A DNA stretch of 64,000 nt from CBIFVZ01 sp966185765 (GTDB taxonomy: Bacteria > Pseudomonadota > Gammaproteobacteria > Enterobacterales > Enterobacteriaceae). The DNA lies in the NCBI GenBank assembly GCA_966185765.1, contig CBIFVZ010000009.1, positions 11,815 to 75,814 of the forward strand, in the 5' to 3' direction. This document shows positions 61,736 to 64,000 of this stretch, in pieces. The position numbers were made by a program, and so were the translations under genes. Position 1 is the first letter of the stretch, and each line of letters starts with the position of its first letter. Below the pieces are notes generated by a model that worked only from the letters and a program-made list of their open reading frames with translations, was not told where the DNA came from and did not search any database.

Positions 61736-62611
61736 CTACCGCTGTCCGGCACGCCTTGCGCTAACGGTTGCCAATGCTGCCCAGTCGAGCGCTTCATCGC
61801 CGTTCGCCAGTGCATCAAGATAATTATCGCGCAGTACCCCGGCAAACCCCATCGGCACGTGGCGGCTCTCTGCCGCCTGCTGCGCCAGACGCACATCTTT
61901 AAACCCAAGTTTCATGGTAAACCCGGCCGGAGAGTAGCGGTCTTCTGCAATCATCGCGCCGTAGCCTTTATACGCAGGCGCTGAAAATAGCGTGCTGGTG
62001 AGCATAGTCAGGAAGTCGCCCTTACCTACACCGAAGGCTTCGACCAGTGCGGAGGATTCCCCCATCGCCTCAATAGCGCTCGCCAACATAAAGTTAGCGG
62101 CAAGCTTCACCGCTGCGGCCTGCGCCGGAACCTCACCAAAACGCCAGGTTTTCTGCCCTAACACATCAAACAGCGGCTGTATGTCGTTAAGCAACTGTTC
62201 GTCACCCGCCGTCAGGATATTCAATGCCCCTGCGCCAGCAACGTCTACACGACCCAACACAGGCGCTGCCACATAGCGTAACTCACGGTTTTCTGTCTCA
62301 ACGGTCATCGCTTCGGTAAACGCGACCGACACGGTTGCCATATTTATCCAGACCGTACCGGGCGTTAACGTATCAAGCGCACCGTTACGCACCACGACTT
62401 CACGGGTGACAGCGTCATCCGACAGCATCGAGATCAACACCTGTACATCGCCCATATCAGCCGGAGTCTTGCACACGCGAGCGCCCTTTTCAGCCAGCGC
62501 CAGTGCAGGCGCCGGGGAACGGTTCCACACCGCTAACTCGTGTCCGGCCTTAAGCAGGTTCTCCGCCATTGGCAGCCCCATGCCGCCCAGTCCTATAAAT
62601 GCAATCTGCAT
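61736..62611 (-). CDS. NAD(P)-dependent beta-hydroxyacid dehydrogenase
   Basis: This is a 291-residue enzyme of the 6-phosphogluconate/3-hydroxyisobutyrate dehydrogenase family (GarR/GlxR/YihU type). The Rossmann motif IAFIGLGGMGLPMAENLLKAGH is at the start, followed by a substrate-binding stretch (YVAAPVLGRVDVAGAG) and the catalytic lysine in AAAVKLAANFMLASAIEAMGES. The usual DAPVSGG motif is changed to AAPVLGR, seen in some members. The start is ATG 62611, better spaced from AGGA than ATG 62614. It follows ydcY by 13 nt; this gene is absent from the E. coli ydcY-ydcZ interval. Confidence 0.86.
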   Translation of the reverse strand: MQIAFIGLGGMGLPMAENLLKAGHELAVWNRSPAPALALAEKGARVCKTPADMGDVQVLISMLSDDAVTREVVVRNGALDTLTPGTVWINMATVSVAFTEAMTVETENRELRYVAAPVLGRVDVAGAGALNILTAGDEQLLNDIQPLFDVLGQKTWRFGEVPAQAAAVKLAANFMLASAIEAMGESSALVEAFGVGKGDFLTMLTSTLFSAPAYKGYGAMIAEDRYSPAGFTMKLGFKDVRLAQQAAESRHVPMGFAGVLRDNYLDALANGDEALDWAALATVSARRAGQR

Positions 62612-62624
62612 CATTTCCTCGCTG

Positions 62625-62870
62625 TCAGAGAATGGTTCCGCCACGGTTTAAACGCTCGCGGCGTGCTTCACTTTGCTGCATCAGGTCTTCCTGGTGCTGA
62701 CGACCGTGATGAGAAATTGCCGCCCGCAGGCGCTGCTGCTCGGCGTAACGCTCTTCACGACCGAGCGCGTCATCATTGCTGAGCGCGATCAACAGTTCAT
62801 TCATTTGCGCAATCACGCCGGTCTTAACCGCCGCTTCTACGCGGCTGTGCACCTCATCCAGATGGGACAT
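62625..62870 (-). CDS. ydcY: YdcY family (DUF2526) protein
   Basis: This 81-residue cytoplasmic protein begins MSHLDEVHSRVEAAV and ends RLNRGGTIL, matching E. coli YdcY, with a few more residues near the C-terminus. It is charged and helical, of unknown function. ATG 62870 has GGAGG 5 nt upstream. It probably forms an operon with the dehydrogenase gene that follows after 13 nt. Confidence 0.9.
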   Translation of the reverse strand: MSHLDEVHSRVEAAVKTGVIAQMNELLIALSNDDALGREERYAEQQRLRAAISHHGRQHQEDLMQQSEARRERLNRGGTIL

Positions 62871-63144
62871 ATCGCCTCCTTCGTGCATCTGGTCTGCTCA
62901 ATTGAGCTTCGCCTGAGAAAAATCGCTGCCATTAACATCAACGCGATACCCACTGAGGCTATCACATGCAACTATAGATATAATTTTGCTAAAATTTATA
63001 AAAAAGCCATAAAGCAAAAACCAGCATAGTACTGGTTAAAAAGGAAGCACCACTGCCTCATCCTCATCAAGTATCGCAGCGCTTTTGGTTGCGAAAACGC
63101 AGGTCAGGTCGCAAAGTTTAATAAGATTGTCAGCAGCATATCGA

Positions 63145-64000
63145 CTACTTAGCTGCGCCTGCAAATCTCTTTCTTAGCTTACTTACGATAGCGTTACTGA
63201 CGCTATCATTGGCCAGTAACATTACTAACAGAAGCATAATTAACACGATGAGTTTCATGTTGCTGTACGCTATTGAGGGATCGAAAAACTCCAGTAGAAG
63301 AGTGATGCAGGGAGAAATGTTAACAATAATATTGGTTGTCAATACGCTGGTTGATTCAATACCTTTTTGTAGCATCCATAACGGTAGCATATTGCCCAGC
63401 AGCACGATGATCGGAAGATAGAACCAAAAAGTGCGTTGCGTCGTCGCCAGTATGCCTTCATCAGGCAGCAGTAAATAGCAGACACAAATAAGCAATGGAA
63501 ATCTGAATGACTGAACGTTTACGGCATTGAATTTTCTGTTGGAAAGTGACTTTGCCAGGTAAGTGCCGGCCGCCATACACGTTGATGTCACAATACAAAC
63601 CAGACTTAATGCCAAAATAAATAAACCGTCTGAATTGAAAGGGTTAGTTCTCTGTCCCTTTACAGCCAGCATCATCAATAGCACGACAATAAAAACCAAA
63701 CACACCGAGGTGAAAATGTTTTTTATGCCAATTGAATTTTTATTATAAACCTCAATAAAAATGGAAATGACCGGGCTTAATGCAAAGAGGATAGCGACAA
63801 GGATGGACGGTTCAGTCCATTTTAAACCGATGAATAACCCAATCCAGGAGCCTAATGTCGATAAATTCAGGAAGATAATAAGCCTGAATGACACAATAAT
63901 CTCTTCAAATTTAACTGGCGAAAATACCTGAGCGACGAGGACAAAACCTAACCATGTCAGGGTAAAGGTCCAGAAGAGTAATACAAACAGATTGATGCTC
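63145..64000 (-). CDS. DMT/EamA-type permease, partial at right edge
   Basis: The frame is open from the stop at 63145 to base 64000 with no in-frame stop, so the 5' end lies outside the window. About 285 residues are visible. They form eight or nine hydrophobic helices in two related halves, with GLKWTEPSILVAILFALSPVIS and WMLQKGIESTSVLTTNIIVNISP typical of EamA units. A GTG at 63894 is only an internal codon. The sequence is AT-richer than its neighbours. The substrate is not known. Confidence 0.78.
   Translation of the reverse strand, partial: SINLFVLLFWTFTLTWLGFVLVAQVFSPVKFEEIIVSFRLIIFLNLSTLGSWIGLFIGLKWTEPSILVAILFALSPVISIFIEVYNKNSIGIKNIFTSVCLVFIVVLLMMLAVKGQRTNPFNSDGLFILALSLVCIVTSTCMAAGTYLAKSLSNRKFNAVNVQSFRFPLLICVCYLLLPDEGILATTQRTFWFYLPIIVLLGNMLPLWMLQKGIESTSVLTTNIIVNISPCITLLLEFFDPSIAYSNMKLIVLIMLLLVMLLANDSVSNAIVSKLRKRFAGAAK

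Noticed and set aside
62756..62955. About 45-codon minus-strand frame with a hydrophobic stretch (VIASVGIALMLMAAIFL) overlapping the ydcY start, considered as an ortT-like small membrane protein
   Set aside because: It does not resemble OrtT, has no ribosome site and no clear start codon.

Overview
The window is chromosomal DNA of a member of the Enterobacteriaceae, close to the Enterobacter/Kosakonia/Leclercia/Atlantibacter group. Most genes read as near full-length orthologues of Escherichia coli genes in recognisable operons, while a minority are accessory. The genus cannot be fixed from the sequence alone. I saw no rRNA, tRNA, insertion sequence, integrase or CRISPR array.

Layout. 1-6.3 kb: an operon read leftwards with an Nramp-fold permease, pxpA, a DUF1445 protein, a fused pxpB-pxpC and a biotin carboxylase that runs off the left edge, with a divergent GntR/FCD regulator. 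6.3-10.6 kb: yncE (Fur box upstream) and the TonB receptor pqqU/yncD, separated by a 74-codon gene for a class II microcin-like peptide. 10.9-19.0 kb: narU-narZYWV, nitrate/nitrite transport and the second respiratory nitrate reductase. 19.3-22.3 kb: an autotransporter. 22.4-23.1 kb: a decayed substrate-binding-protein gene and a small orphan gene. 23.2-30.5 kb: mhpABCDFE with divergent mhpR, the complete 3-(3-hydroxyphenyl)propionate meta-cleavage pathway but no mhpT beside it. 30.6-34.6 kb: treF, ymjA, an RluA-type pseudouridine synthase, yaiL and a cold-shock-domain protein with an extra C-terminal domain.

35-45.4 kb is accessory in character: a secreted protein and a HEAT-like protein of unknown function, a PhzF remnant, a secreted SnoaL-like protein, an ABC-F ATPase, a three-gene vWA protein / sensor kinase / response regulator operon and a PIN-like (DUF4935) protein. 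45.4-51.5 kb: betIBA and divergent betT, choline uptake and oxidation to glycine betaine. 51.8-56.3 kb: an amphi-Trp protein and a three-gene shikimate-type operon (3-dehydroshikimate dehydratase, MFS permease, shikimate dehydrogenase-like). 56.5-64 kb: an RcnB-like protein, then the mcbR-curA-mnaT-ydcZ-ydcY block with three added genes (NicO transporter, XRE-cupin regulator, beta-hydroxyacid dehydrogenase), and a DMT permease that runs off the right edge.

Two large-scale points stand out. In E. coli ydcY-ydcZ-mnaT-curA-mcbR-yncD-yncE are contiguous. Here the same genes keep their order and relative strands, but about 46 kb, including nar, mhp, treF, bet and the shikimate genes, lies between mcbR and yncD. 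The best candidate for something undescribed is the microcin-like peptide between yncE and pqqU: it has a double-glycine-type leader, two GxxxGxxxG tracts and a repeated SIGAIVE block, with no obvious immunity or export gene beside it.
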